Position numbers and translations under genes: made by a program. Positions 33,552 through 42,942 of a stretch of DNA of 64,000 bases are shown piece by piece. Numbering within the stretch: position 1 is the first letter of the stretch; every line of letters begins with the position of its first letter. The stretch is from an uncultured Oceanospirillaceae bacterium (lineage in GTDB: Bacteria > Pseudomonadota > Gammaproteobacteria > Pseudomonadales > Balneatricaceae): NCBI GenBank assembly GCA_913057435.1, contig CAJXNY010000008.1, positions 1 to 64,000 of the forward strand, written 5' to 3'. Below the pieces are notes generated by a model. It saw nothing but the letters and a program-made list of their open reading frames with translations, ran no database searches and had not been told where the DNA came from.

Positions 33552-33631
33552 ATCCCCAGCCTGCTGACCTGCCTATAGTTGGAACCCTCTTCCTGATTTT
33601 CGGGCTACTCAGCCTGTCGGAGTACTGCATC

Positions 33632-36067
33632 ATGTCTACGTCAGTCCATCGCCAGCTTCATCAGACTCTTAACCAGCTGCTGATCGAGGGCGACGAAGCG
33701 GACCGCTGTTATGCCGCGCGCACGGCCGGTGAGATTGGCATGGTGCAACTGCTGCCTGCACTGCTGGCCTGCCTCTACCATGAAGACCCGGATGTCAGCG
33801 TTGATGCTGCGGATGCGCTGGCGAAAATTGGCCCTGCCGTGGCCGAGCCTGATGAGCTGATCAACCGGCTGACCCAGATGGTGGAGCTGCACCCGGAGGG
33901 CGATGCACGGGTTGCTGCAGCACGCGCGCTGGCACAGCTGGAAGACCCACGCGTGCAGCAGCTGTTGCTGGGCTGGGCACGGGGCAACCCGGGCCAGGGT
34001 GAGGCTGCTGCTGACTGGGATGACTGGTGGGATATTCAGCTGCATGCTATTCAGGCGCTGGGCCAGCGGGGGCAGGCGGTCGCGGTGCCGGTGTTGACCG
34101 AGGTGCTTGCTGAGGAAATTCTGGATATTGAAGCTGATCTGTTACGGGCGCTGGTGCAATGTGGTGATGCCGGTGTAGCACACACCATTGAACTGTTGAG
34201 TGCTCCCTCGCCACGCCTGGCACGGCGAGCGGTGCGGGCATTGCGCTTTGTCGAGTGTGATACCAGCCTGATTGCGCTGTTTCGCCAGCTCCGTCACCCC
34301 GACGCCAGTGTGCGGGCTGCAGTGGCGGAAATTCTGGGCCAGCGTGAAGCACGGCGTTATTTTATTGATCTGGTCGAATTGCTGCGTGACCCGGATGCTG
34401 GAGTACGCAGCCAGGCACTGAAATCGGCTGAGTCGATGCTGGCGCAACTGGAGGCTTACCATCTTAAGCATATCGCCCCGCAAAAACTGACGTTGCTGCT
34501 GGATACCCTGGATGCTGAAGGCCGGGCGCTGATTCTGACCGCGCTGATGCGGTTGCTGGAGGGCGACGGCGCTGACCCTGAACTGCAGCAAACTCTTAAT
34601 ACAGCGCTGCTTAATGCACTGCAATCTGACCATGCTGGCGAAGTAGAAGCCGCTGCTGGTTTGCTGGCTCAGCTACCCATGACTGATGCACTGCCCGTGC
34701 TGCTGGCCCGGCTTGACGATACTGAATTGCCACTGCGTAGCCGTCGGGTGCTGGTCAGCACCTTGCAGGCGGTCGGGCTGAACCATCGCGATTTTGTTCG
34801 CCCGCTGAATGCGTTGCTGCAGGAAGAAGAAAACGCCGCACTACGTCAGGTGGTGATGGAAGCGCTGTGTACCCTGGCGCAGTTACCCGCTGAGCATGAC
34901 GGGCTGGATGCTGCGCAGGTGCTGGCCCGTTACCTGGCTGGAGAAGAGTTGAACAGTGGCCTGCTGGATACGCCGGACGTTGAACCGATCGCCGACAGCA
35001 GCCGGATCAGCTGTGTGATGGTAGATGAAACCGGTGCGCCTGCAGCCCCCATCAGTCCTTTCCATGCGGGGCAGGATGAAGAAGCCACGATCCGCAGCCT
35101 GATGTCGCAGTTTGGTGACAGCCCGGCCACCGACGAAGCAGAGCCGATGCCATCGAACCAGCCACAGTCCACCCTGGCGGCGATCAATCAGGCCAATGTC
35201 CAGGCGGCGCTGCATCAGCCTGGTGAAAAAGCACAGGACCAGGCCGAGCATTTGCGCGAGATGGTCGAGGAGCTGCCGGAGGAGCTGGATGCTTTCGGCA
35301 ATATCGTGGTCGGGCACCTGAATCAGGGCGAGCGGCTGAAGCTGAGTCGGAAAAAAATCGCTCGTCTGCCGGATTACAGTAACCGGGTGCTGGCAGTACG
35401 GGCGCTGGGTAAGCAGGCCAATGACGTCAGCGTTGCCCGGCTGCTGGCGCTGATGCTGGAGGAGGAGCCGGTGCTGGTACGCGAGATTATCAGCAGCCTG
35501 GGGCAGATCGCTGCGCGGGCCCCGACGCTGGTCGGGCTGAGTAATGCGCTGGGCCCGCTGGCAACGTTGTTACTGGCCGGGACGGATGAAATTCGTCAGC
35601 TCAGCGCCCGCACGCTGGGATTGATGGGGCACCGGGGGGCGCTGCCGGTGCTTAAAAGCGCGCTTAAAGACACTGACAGCAATGTGCGGATGGAAGCGAT
35701 ACGGGCGCTGGCCCGACTGGTGGGGCAGCCGCTGGATGAGCAGGATGAAGCGCAGGTGGTGTTGCACACATTCGCGCCAGCTTCGGTGGTTGCGGCTGTT
35801 CGTACTTGCCTGAACGATTCGGTGGATGGGGTGGTATTGGCGGCGATGGCATTTATCGCCCAGCAGGGTGATATGGATGCCGTGCCTCAGGTGGTGCAAT
35901 TGGGGCTCAGTAACAGTGCCCTGACCCGGGCAGCGGCACAGGCAGTGCGCCAGCTGGACCCACAGAGCGGTGTAGCGCTGTTGCTGACGCCAATGCTGCA
36001 GGCCGATTTTGCCAGCCAGCGGCCCCATGCCTTGCAGATGCTGGCCATTGTGACTCCGGCGCTGTAA
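33632..36067 (+). CDS. HEAT-repeat protein
   Basis: An 811-residue soluble protein made almost entirely of HEAT/PBS-type helical repeats (for example DPDVSVDAADALAKIG, DPRVQQLLLGWARG, HPDASVRAAVAEILGQ, DTDSNVRMEAIRALARL), interrupted by an acidic, low-complexity linker around residues 440-560. Such solenoids act as protein-binding scaffolds; no catalytic motif is visible. It is the first gene of the FNR-controlled operon and lies 7 nt before the histidine kinase, so a role in relaying or tuning the two-component signal is likely but unproven. Confidence 0.82.
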   Translation: MSTSVHRQLHQTLNQLLIEGDEADRCYAARTAGEIGMVQLLPALLACLYHEDPDVSVDAADALAKIGPAVAEPDELINRLTQMVELHPEGDARVAAARALAQLEDPRVQQLLLGWARGNPGQGEAAADWDDWWDIQLHAIQALGQRGQAVAVPVLTEVLAEEILDIEADLLRALVQCGDAGVAHTIELLSAPSPRLARRAVRALRFVECDTSLIALFRQLRHPDASVRAAVAEILGQREARRYFIDLVELLRDPDAGVRSQALKSAESMLAQLEAYHLKHIAPQKLTLLLDTLDAEGRALILTALMRLLEGDGADPELQQTLNTALLNALQSDHAGEVEAAAGLLAQLPMTDALPVLLARLDDTELPLRSRRVLVSTLQAVGLNHRDFVRPLNALLQEEENAALRQVVMEALCTLAQLPAEHDGLDAAQVLARYLAGEELNSGLLDTPDVEPIADSSRISCVMVDETGAPAAPISPFHAGQDEEATIRSLMSQFGDSPATDEAEPMPSNQPQSTLAAINQANVQAALHQPGEKAQDQAEHLREMVEELPEELDAFGNIVVGHLNQGERLKLSRKKIARLPDYSNRVLAVRALGKQANDVSVARLLALMLEEEPVLVREIISSLGQIAARAPTLVGLSNALGPLATLLLAGTDEIRQLSARTLGLMGHRGALPVLKSALKDTDSNVRMEAIRALARLVGQPLDEQDEAQVVLHTFAPASVVAAVRTCLNDSVDGVVLAAMAFIAQQGDMDAVPQVVQLGLSNSALTRAAAQAVRQLDPQSGVALLLTPMLQADFASQRPHALQMLAIVTPAL

Positions 36068-36074
36068 TACCGTG

Positions 36075-38576
36075 ATGGTGGCCAATGCTGTGCACGGGCG
36101 GGGCTATCTCCGTGATCTGCTGACTATTGTGGTGCCCGGGCTAGTGCTCCTGCTGGTGCTGGCCGTGGTGCACTATCGCATTACCCTGGACCAGGCCTTG
36201 CAGCTGATGCTGGAGCAGGAGCGGGCAACCACCGAGCTGACCCGCCAGCTGATGCGAACCCGGCTGAATGAGATGATGGCCGATGTTAACGTGCTGGCGG
36301 ATGCCGTCAGTGCCCAGTCGGCGTTTGAACACAACCCGGCACGGCTGACAGCCACCTTTGTGCAGCTGGCAAAACATAAGCAGGGTTACTCTCAGTTGCG
36401 GCTGATTGATGCCGACGGTATGGAGGTGGTACGGGTCAATAATGGCCAGCCGCCCCAGGCTGTGGCGGCGGATCAGCTGCAGAACAAAGCCCGTCGCTAC
36501 TATGTCGCCCAGAGTCTGGCCCTGCCACCGGGGCAGGTGTATATCTCCCGGTTTGATCTGAATATGGAGCAGGGCCAGTTACAGCATAGCCAGCCGACCT
36601 TACGGGTGACAGCGCCTGTGGTAGGCCCGCTGGGGGAGCGGCGCGGCATTGTGGTGCTGAACCTTAATGGCGAGCAGCTGGTAGAGCAGGTGTGGGGTCA
36701 GGCCCCGATTAGTGCGGATGCAATTGTGCTGGTCAGTGGCCATGGCTATAGCCTGGTCCGGCCCAATGCCCGGCAGGGGCGGGTGCAGTTTTTTCCCGAG
36801 AATCCGCTGGCGGAAAACTCACCCCAGTTGTGGCACAAGCTCAATGTAGCGGACGAGGGGCAGTTTATTCAGGATGATCAGCTGTTCGCGTTTGCTAACC
36901 TGGTGATCCCCCAGGCGCAGGGCAATGCCCACTGGAAGATTTTCACCCTGCGTGGCGATGCCACGCTGAGGGCCGTGAAAAACCGCTTTGGCTGGCACAA
37001 TCTGCCACTCTACGGCCTGCTGGCGCTGACGCTGTGTGTGGTGGCGCTGGTCAATGCCCGTCATCGGCGTCGACACCAGCAGGTGATGGCGTATACCGCG
37101 TATGAGCGCTCGTTCCGGTTGCTACTGGAGCAGATCCAGCTGGCGGCCGTTTCGCTGAACCGGCAGGGCCAGGTGGTGTTCTGTAATGATCATTTTATGA
37201 CGCTGACCGGCTATGGCCGTCAGGACATCCTCGACGAGGACTGGGTTGAGCGTTTTGTCCCTTCGTCATGGCGTGCTGAGCATCACCGGCTGCTCAGCCG
37301 TGCTTTCCAGCAGGGCCAGTTGCCGGCGCCTTGTCACGGTCAGATTATGACCGCCGATGGCCAGGTTCGAATAATCGCCTGGACCTCGACCCTGCAGCAG
37401 AACGCCGACGGTGAGGTCGTGCAGTTGTCGCTGGTGGGTGAAGATATCAGCGAGCGGCTGGCGGTGGAAAGGTCGCTTCACCAGCTCAAACAGGCGGTGG
37501 AGCAGAGCGCCAATACGGTAATGATGACGGATATCCGGGGCTGCATTACTTATGTCAATCCGGCGTTCTGTCGGCTGACCGGTTATAGCGCAGCGCAGGT
37601 TGAAGGGGCCCATCCTAATATCCTTAAATCTGGCCATACCAGTGACGAGGCCTATCAGCAGCTCTGGCAGGCGCTGCGCGAGGGTCGTACCTGGCAGGGC
37701 GAGTTTCATAACCGCAAGAAAAATGGCGAGCTTTTCTGGGAGCAGGCGCTGATCTCGCCGGTACGTGATGATCAGGGTACTACGCTGTCTTATATCGCCA
37801 TCAAGCAGGATATAACCGAAGAGAAACGGCTGCAGGCCGAACTGGAACAGGCCACCCGTGAGCGGGTGCGCAATGAGCAGCTGGCGGCGGTAGGCCGGAT
37901 GGCCAGCATGGTAGCCCATGACCTGCGCAACCCGCTCAGCTCGATCAAAGTCGGCTTGCAGATGACCAGCCGCAAGCCCGATCTGGATATGGAGAGCCGG
38001 GAAATCAGCCAGATCTCACTGGACCAGGTGCGTCATATGGAAGGCATTCTGGAGGATATGCTGGCTTATGCCCGGCCGGATGCGCTGAGCCTGGAGTGGC
38101 TGGATGTTAATACACTGCTGGAGCAGGTGCTGATGGGGCAGCTGCGGCTGATCCAGGATCGCAATGTCTTTATCGACCGCGATTTTGATGCCCGGCTGCC
38201 AACGCTTAATGCGGACCCGGTCAAGCTGCGCCAGGCGCTGCAGAATCTGGTGGTCAACGCCGTTGATGCTGCCCAGGGGGAGGGCGTTCAGCTGGCACGG
38301 GTCAGCCTGCAGACCCGGTTGATCTTCACGGACCATGGACTCAAGGTGTCACTGAAAATTAGCAATAACGGCAGCCGTATTGACCCCTGCATGTGCCTGA
38401 AGGTATTCGAGCCATTTTTCACCACCAAAGCCAAAGGCACCGGGCTGGGGCTGGCCATCGTCCAGCGTATCATTCAGCAGCACCTGGGCCGGGTAACTCT
38501 GGCTCCAGACGTCAGGGGGGACACCTGTGCCTGTGTTATTCTGCCTCTGGATCGACTGACTGAGCAGACCCGTTAA
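36075..38576 (+). CDS. Membrane sensor histidine kinase with two PAS domains
   Basis: An 833-residue kinase: transmembrane helix at about 15-36, a periplasmic double-Cache-like region to about 315, second helix, two PAS domains (near 350-470 and 480-600), then HisKA with MVAHDLRNPLSS (phospho-acceptor His615) and an ATPase domain (N box NLVVNAVDAA, G2 box GTGLGLAIV). The G1 box is abnormal: ISNNGSRI (762-769) has Asn764 for the adenine-binding Asp and Arg768 for Gly. ATG at 36075, directly after a GTG alternative. Partner of the NtrC-type regulator that follows; possible signals are iodate, redox state or electron flow. Confidence 0.85.
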   Translation: MVANAVHGRGYLRDLLTIVVPGLVLLLVLAVVHYRITLDQALQLMLEQERATTELTRQLMRTRLNEMMADVNVLADAVSAQSAFEHNPARLTATFVQLAKHKQGYSQLRLIDADGMEVVRVNNGQPPQAVAADQLQNKARRYYVAQSLALPPGQVYISRFDLNMEQGQLQHSQPTLRVTAPVVGPLGERRGIVVLNLNGEQLVEQVWGQAPISADAIVLVSGHGYSLVRPNARQGRVQFFPENPLAENSPQLWHKLNVADEGQFIQDDQLFAFANLVIPQAQGNAHWKIFTLRGDATLRAVKNRFGWHNLPLYGLLALTLCVVALVNARHRRRHQQVMAYTAYERSFRLLLEQIQLAAVSLNRQGQVVFCNDHFMTLTGYGRQDILDEDWVERFVPSSWRAEHHRLLSRAFQQGQLPAPCHGQIMTADGQVRIIAWTSTLQQNADGEVVQLSLVGEDISERLAVERSLHQLKQAVEQSANTVMMTDIRGCITYVNPAFCRLTGYSAAQVEGAHPNILKSGHTSDEAYQQLWQALREGRTWQGEFHNRKKNGELFWEQALISPVRDDQGTTLSYIAIKQDITEEKRLQAELEQATRERVRNEQLAAVGRMASMVAHDLRNPLSSIKVGLQMTSRKPDLDMESREISQISLDQVRHMEGILEDMLAYARPDALSLEWLDVNTLLEQVLMGQLRLIQDRNVFIDRDFDARLPTLNADPVKLRQALQNLVVNAVDAAQGEGVQLARVSLQTRLIFTDHGLKVSLKISNNGSRIDPCMCLKVFEPFFTTKAKGTGLGLAIVQRIIQQHLGRVTLAPDVRGDTCACVILPLDRLTEQTR

Positions 38577-38594
38577 CGGAGTACCGGTTGTGAT

Positions 38595-39965
38595 ATGAGT
38601 AAGATTCTTATTGTCGATGATGATCAGGCGATCTGTCGTACCTTGCAGATCCATTTTCAGCACCAGAACCACCAGGTAGAAACCTGTCATGCGGTGGCCG
38701 CCGGATTGGCGCGGCTGGAAGACTATCCGGCGGATGTGCTGGTGCTGGATATCCGTATGGCGGGAATGTCCGGGCTTGAGGGGTTGCCGCTGTTCAAGGC
38801 GCGGCGTCCTGCGTTGCGGATTATTATGATTACCGCGTTCCATGATATGCAAAGCACCATTGAGGCGATGCAGCGTGGAGCCGATGAGTATATTCATAAA
38901 CCGCTGGACCTGGATGAGATTGACCAGGCCGTGGGTACGGCGTTGAACTACCAGCGCCAGCAGGGTAACAGTGGTATTGAAATCCCCCGTGAGCCGCGTA
39001 TTGGTGCGTTTAATCTGGTTGGTTCCAGCCAGGCAATGCGGGAGATCTTCAAAACCATTGGCCGGGTTGCCAGTACCCGTGCAGCGGTGCTGATCAATGG
39101 TGAAAGTGGCACCGGAAAGGAAATGGTGGCGCGGGCTATTCATCATGCCAGTGATCGACGGCAGGGGCCTTTTGTGGCCATCAACTGTGCCGCGCTGGTG
39201 GATGGCCTGCTGGAGTCGGAGATGTTCGGCCATAAACGCGGGGCGTTTACTGGTGCGGTGAAAGATCAGCCCGGCAAGTTTGCGCTGGCCAGTAGCGGCA
39301 CGCTGTTTCTGGATGAGGTAGGCGAGCTGTCGCAGGCGACTCAGGCCAAACTCCTGAGGGTACTACAGGAACAGGAGTATACCCCGCTGGGGGGCTGTCA
39401 GCCTTGCCACACGGATGCACGTATTATCGCTGCCACCAATGCTGACCTGCCTGCAGCGATGGCTGGTGGTGGCTTCCGTGAAGATCTGTTCTACCGGCTG
39501 CAGGTGGTGAATGTTACCTTGCCGCCGTTGCGTGAGCGCAAAGGAGATCTGGTCGAGCTGGTACAGACACTGATGGCGCGGATCAATAAAGAACTGGGGC
39601 GCAATGTGCGGACCTTATCTCTGGAAGCGATGGCTGCACTGAATAACTACCACTGGCCCGGCAATGTGCGTGAACTGCAGAATATGCTGACGAAAGCTGT
39701 CGCGCTGTGCAATGGCGATCTGTTGACACCGGATCTGCTACCGGGGTACGTAACGGGCAATAGTGAGCCAGCTGGCGTGATTGATAGTGTTTTCAATCAA
39801 AGCCTGAGTCTGCAGGATATCGAACGGGTGCATGTGGAGCAGGTGCTGGAACGCACGGGCTGGCATAAGGGCCATGCCTGCGAGATTCTGGGGGTTTCAA
39901 GGCCCCGGCTGCAGCGGATGATTGTCAGTTATGGCTTGCAGCACCAGGGCAATCTGGCATCCTGA
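38595..39965 (+). CDS. NtrC-family sigma54-dependent response regulator
   Basis: 456 residues: receiver domain (ILIVDDDQAICRTL, phospho-Asp in VLVLDIRMAG), AAA+ activator domain with Walker A GESGTGKE, GAFTGA sigma54-contact motif and LFLDEVGELS Walker B, then a Fis-type HTH (GWHKGHACEILGVSRPRLQ). It should be phosphorylated by the preceding kinase and open sigma54 promoters. The -24/-12 promoter of the idr operon is the obvious local target. Confidence 0.93.
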   Translation: MSKILIVDDDQAICRTLQIHFQHQNHQVETCHAVAAGLARLEDYPADVLVLDIRMAGMSGLEGLPLFKARRPALRIIMITAFHDMQSTIEAMQRGADEYIHKPLDLDEIDQAVGTALNYQRQQGNSGIEIPREPRIGAFNLVGSSQAMREIFKTIGRVASTRAAVLINGESGTGKEMVARAIHHASDRRQGPFVAINCAALVDGLLESEMFGHKRGAFTGAVKDQPGKFALASSGTLFLDEVGELSQATQAKLLRVLQEQEYTPLGGCQPCHTDARIIAATNADLPAAMAGGGFREDLFYRLQVVNVTLPPLRERKGDLVELVQTLMARINKELGRNVRTLSLEAMAALNNYHWPGNVRELQNMLTKAVALCNGDLLTPDLLPGYVTGNSEPAGVIDSVFNQSLSLQDIERVHVEQVLERTGWHKGHACEILGVSRPRLQRMIVSYGLQHQGNLAS

Positions 39966-39992
39966 CGTTATTGTTTTTATGAGGAGTCGACG

Positions 39993-40478
39993 ATGTCAGC
40001 GGGTACCAGGCTGAACCTGAACTGGCTTGAGCTTAAAATTCCTCCACCGCTGTTGGCATTGTTGAGTGCCGGTATGCTCTGGTGGCTGGCACAGCAATTA
40101 CCTGACAGCTGGGCGCTGCCTTTTAACAGCCTGTATGTTGGTCTGATTGTTGCGGGGTTGGGGATGGTATTTGATCTGTCGGCCTTGCTGGCGTTTCGTC
40201 GGGCGCGTACCACGGTAAATCCGCTGCAGCCGGCCAGCAGTCGAGCGCTGGTTACCAGCGGCGTCTATCGCTATACCCGTAATCCAATGTATCTGGGGCT
40301 GATTCTGGTGCTCAGTGGCTGGACGCTGTATCTGGGGCAGTGGTTGCTGTTACCACTGGTGGGGCTGGTGATGCTCTATCTCACCCGGTTTCAGATTATG
40401 CCGGAGGAGCGCATTCTGACGCCGCTGTTTGGTGAGGAGTACCGCACCTGGATGTGCCAGGTACGGCGCTGGCTGTAA
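39993..40478 (+). CDS. Isoprenylcysteine methyltransferase-like membrane protein (ICMT/PEMT family)
   Basis: A 161-residue protein with about four transmembrane helices and the family C-terminal signature RYTRNPMYLGLILVLSGW followed by MPEERILTPLFGEEYRTW, which binds S-adenosylmethionine in this group. Bacterial members are mostly of unknown substrate (phospholipid or thiol methylation). GAGGAG precedes the ATG by 7 nt. It is the last gene on the plus strand after the regulator; whether it belongs to that operon is unclear. Confidence 0.83.
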   Translation: MSAGTRLNLNWLELKIPPPLLALLSAGMLWWLAQQLPDSWALPFNSLYVGLIVAGLGMVFDLSALLAFRRARTTVNPLQPASSRALVTSGVYRYTRNPMYLGLILVLSGWTLYLGQWLLLPLVGLVMLYLTRFQIMPEERILTPLFGEEYRTWMCQVRRWL

Positions 40479-40481
40479 CGC

Positions 40482-40910
40482 TTATACCTGGCGGTTATGC
40501 CAGGCGTAAGCCATGGTGAAAGCAGTCTGCTGGAACTGCTTCAGCCCGGTTTCTTTGATATCAATCATCAGCGGTTTGTGGCGCAGGATTTCCTGTACTT
40601 CGCTGTTACTCATGATCTGTACATTCAGCCCTGGGATCAGCTGAATAGCGGCCTCCAGTTTGAAGCCCAGTGCGCTGCCGGCAAACTTGCCCTTTGCCTG
40701 GCGCTGTTTGATGACGACGGCTTTAACGTTGTAGTCTTCCATCAGTTTGGCAAAGATGAACTGGAACTTGCGTATCTCTTCCGGGTCATCGCCGTTACGA
40801 ACCACCACCCGCTGCGCCCGGCAGTCTGGGAGATTGAACAGACCGTCATCGAGAGACAACAGAGAGATAATCGCTTCGTTCGTTTTAATTTCTACACCGC
40901 AAACGTTCAT
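40482..40910 (-). CDS. DUF3010 family protein
   Basis: A 142-residue cytoplasmic protein starting MNVCGVEIKTNEAIISLLSL, with VVIKQRQAKGKFAGSALGFK in the middle, as in DUF3010. The fold resembles RNase H-like nucleic-acid proteins, but no function is established. The ATG at 40910 has AGGGG about 9 nt upstream. Its stop nearly touches the convergent methyltransferase gene. Confidence 0.78.
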   Translation of the reverse strand: MNVCGVEIKTNEAIISLLSLDDGLFNLPDCRAQRVVVRNGDDPEEIRKFQFIFAKLMEDYNVKAVVIKQRQAKGKFAGSALGFKLEAAIQLIPGLNVQIMSNSEVQEILRHKPLMIDIKETGLKQFQQTAFTMAYAWHNRQV

Positions 40911-41323
40911 AACAACCCCTGAATAATGGATGGAGGGGATTATAGAGCAAATGGGTGGCGGAGTGGGCATGATATTGACGTTGTGGGATGCTGGCCCGGC
41001 TAGCTGGCTGGCGCGCTGCGTACCGGCTGTTCAGGGTGGCACATCTATGTCGGCGTACTGGCCTTATCTGTGTTGCTGTCACCGTCAAAGGTCAGCTGTT
41101 TCTCTGTGTTGTCATATGCTGATCACAGCAATTTGTTTATGATCAATTACTCACAATTTTTGTCAGCTAAAATAGACGCCTGACTTGCGCCGCTGTTGGT
41201 GATTGGGTATATCAGTAGCCCTCACGGCCAGCAGCCGACAAAATTTAGCTGTAGACCAGTGCAAAGTTCGGCAGACTGCATTGCTGCAGACTGACAACGT
41301 ATTTGATGAAAGGACGTTTCTAT
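40911..41323. other. Intergenic region between DUF3010 and the DHH gene
   Basis: Holds two divergent promoters by layout. I see no gene, strong repeat or recognisable operator; an AT-rich part near 41120-41175 may be the DHH promoter. Confidence 0.4.
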
Positions 41324-42253
41324 ATGGCAGATAATAAATACCGCCTGGTAACACGTAGTGACTTTGATGGCCTGGTGTGCGCAGTATTGTTAAAGCACCT
41401 GGACCTGGTGGATGAGATCAAGTTTGTACATCCAAAAGATATGCAGGATGGCAAAGTTGAGATCACTGATCGTGATATCTCGACCAACCTGCCATATGTG
41501 CCAGGTGTCAATCTGGCGTTTGATCACCACCTGTCTGAAACCATTCGTAATGGTAAGCAGGACAACCACATAATCGACCCCGAAGCGCCGTCGGCGGCCC
41601 GCGTGGTATTTGATTACTACGGTGGCTATGAGGTATTTCCCGAGCGCTGGGAAGGCATGATGCTGGCGGTGGATAAAGCCGATGCTGCACAGTTCAACCG
41701 CGAAGAAGTACTGAACCCGACGAACTGGGAGCTGCTGAATTTCCTGATGGATGCCCGTACCGGGCTGGGCCGGTTCCGTGAATTCCGCATCTCCAACTAC
41801 CAGTTGATGATGGAACTGATCGATCACTGTAAGGATTACAGCATCGAACAGATTATGGATATGCCAGATGTGCAGGAACGGGTGGAACTGTACACCGAGC
41901 AGTCGGCAAAATTTGAAGAACAGCTCAAGCGCTGTTCTACGGTGCATAAAAACCTGATAGTGCTGGACCTGCGTGAGGAAGAGACCATCTGGGCGGGTAA
42001 CCGCTTTATGATCTACGCCCTGTTCCCGCAGACCAATATCTCCATCCATGTACTTTGGGGCCTGAAGCAGCAGAATACGGTTTTTGCCACCGGTAAATCC
42101 ATTTTCGACCGTAGCTCCGGCACCAACGTGGGCGAGCTGATGCTCAACTATGGCGGTGGTGGTCACCAGGCGGCGGGCACCTGTCAGGTTGAAAATGACC
42201 AGTGCGATATCGTATTGCAGGAACTTATTACTCAGATCAACGCCGACGGCTGA
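41324..42253 (+). CDS. DHH-family phosphoesterase (exopolyphosphatase-like)
   Basis: A 309-residue protein with the DHH superfamily motifs: TRSDFDGLVCAVLL (motif I, Asp), ITDRDIS, LAFDHHLSE (motif III DHH), and the DHHA1 glycine motif MLNYGGGGHQAAGTCQ. It hydrolyses phosphodiester bonds in small nucleotides or polyphosphate with manganese; the exact substrate is unknown. The ATG at 41324 is chosen over one seven codons earlier because AAAGGA fits it. Confidence 0.82.
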   Translation: MADNKYRLVTRSDFDGLVCAVLLKHLDLVDEIKFVHPKDMQDGKVEITDRDISTNLPYVPGVNLAFDHHLSETIRNGKQDNHIIDPEAPSAARVVFDYYGGYEVFPERWEGMMLAVDKADAAQFNREEVLNPTNWELLNFLMDARTGLGRFREFRISNYQLMMELIDHCKDYSIEQIMDMPDVQERVELYTEQSAKFEEQLKRCSTVHKNLIVLDLREEETIWAGNRFMIYALFPQTNISIHVLWGLKQQNTVFATGKSIFDRSSGTNVGELMLNYGGGGHQAAGTCQVENDQCDIVLQELITQINADG

Positions 42254-42560
42254 TCCTTTCCCGCTGTTGTCAGAGCCGAAAGGCTCTGTCCCTCAGATGC
42301 GCTGTCCAGCCGGGCGGCGCATCGTCGTCTTTTCGCTGCACTAACAATTCGTTTTCGATGCTGATTGCTACGGCGTTGCTGGGTTTTGTTCATGGTTCTC
42401 ATTCTATCTAGCCTGGTGAATTGCTTTGCCTGTCGCTGTTCTGCCATGGGGCATGAGGCTCGGATGTCACGGTTGCAAAGTAAGGGACTCATCCTGGTAA
42501 CCTCAGGCGCACGGTAGCATAATGCCAAGCCTGTTTTAACGCCTGAACCGAGGAAAGCCA
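42254..42560. other. Intergenic region with a GNRA-capped hairpin
   Basis: CAGAGCC (42271-42277), loop GAAA, GGCTCTG (42282-42288), 17 bp after the DHH stop: a stable stem, perhaps a terminator though without a U-tract. Nothing else found. Confidence 0.45.
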
Positions 42561-42791
42561 ATGGCAAAATTTTCAAGGGAAGAAAAACAACATCTGGTGC
42601 GCGAGTTGCAGGTGTATTGCGTTGATGAGCTGGATATTGAACTGGGCGGCTTTCAGGCCGAGTTTTTGCTCGATTTTATGATCAAACAGCTGTCACCACG
42701 CACCTATAACCAGGCGCTGAAAGACGTAGAGGCGCTGATCTGGGATCGCACCGAACGGCTCACTGAAGAGATCTCTGCACTGGCAAAATAG
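42561..42791 (+). CDS. DUF2164 family protein
   Basis: A 76-residue cytoplasmic protein (FSREEKQHLVRELQVYCVDE, then LDIELGGFQAEFLLDFMIKQ, ending with a YNQALKDV segment) matching the small DUF2164 family, whose function is unknown. It has a GAGGAAA ribosome-binding site and stands just upstream of the SMC operon, separated by an inverted-repeat promoter region. Confidence 0.78.
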   Translation: MAKFSREEKQHLVRELQVYCVDELDIELGGFQAEFLLDFMIKQLSPRTYNQALKDVEALIWDRTERLTEEISALAK

Positions 42792-42843
42792 TGCCGAGCC
42801 GGTTGGCTAACGCGTTTATTCATGAATTCCTGAAACTAATACA

Positions 42844-42896
42844 GGTAAAAACGGTTCGATTACAGGGAGTTTTTGGTAGAATCAGCCGTTTTTACC
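42844..42896 (+). promoter_or_regulatory. Inverted repeat flanking the jetABC promoter
   Basis: GGTAAAAACGG (42844-42854) and CCGTTTTTACC (42886-42896) are perfect 11-bp complements enclosing a -10 candidate TAGAAT (42877-42882). The arrangement suggests an operator controlling the operon. Confidence 0.5.
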
Positions 42897-42942
42897 CTAA
42901 ACACGGTGCATTATCTGCACTGGCTGAAATGACAGGGCCCAA

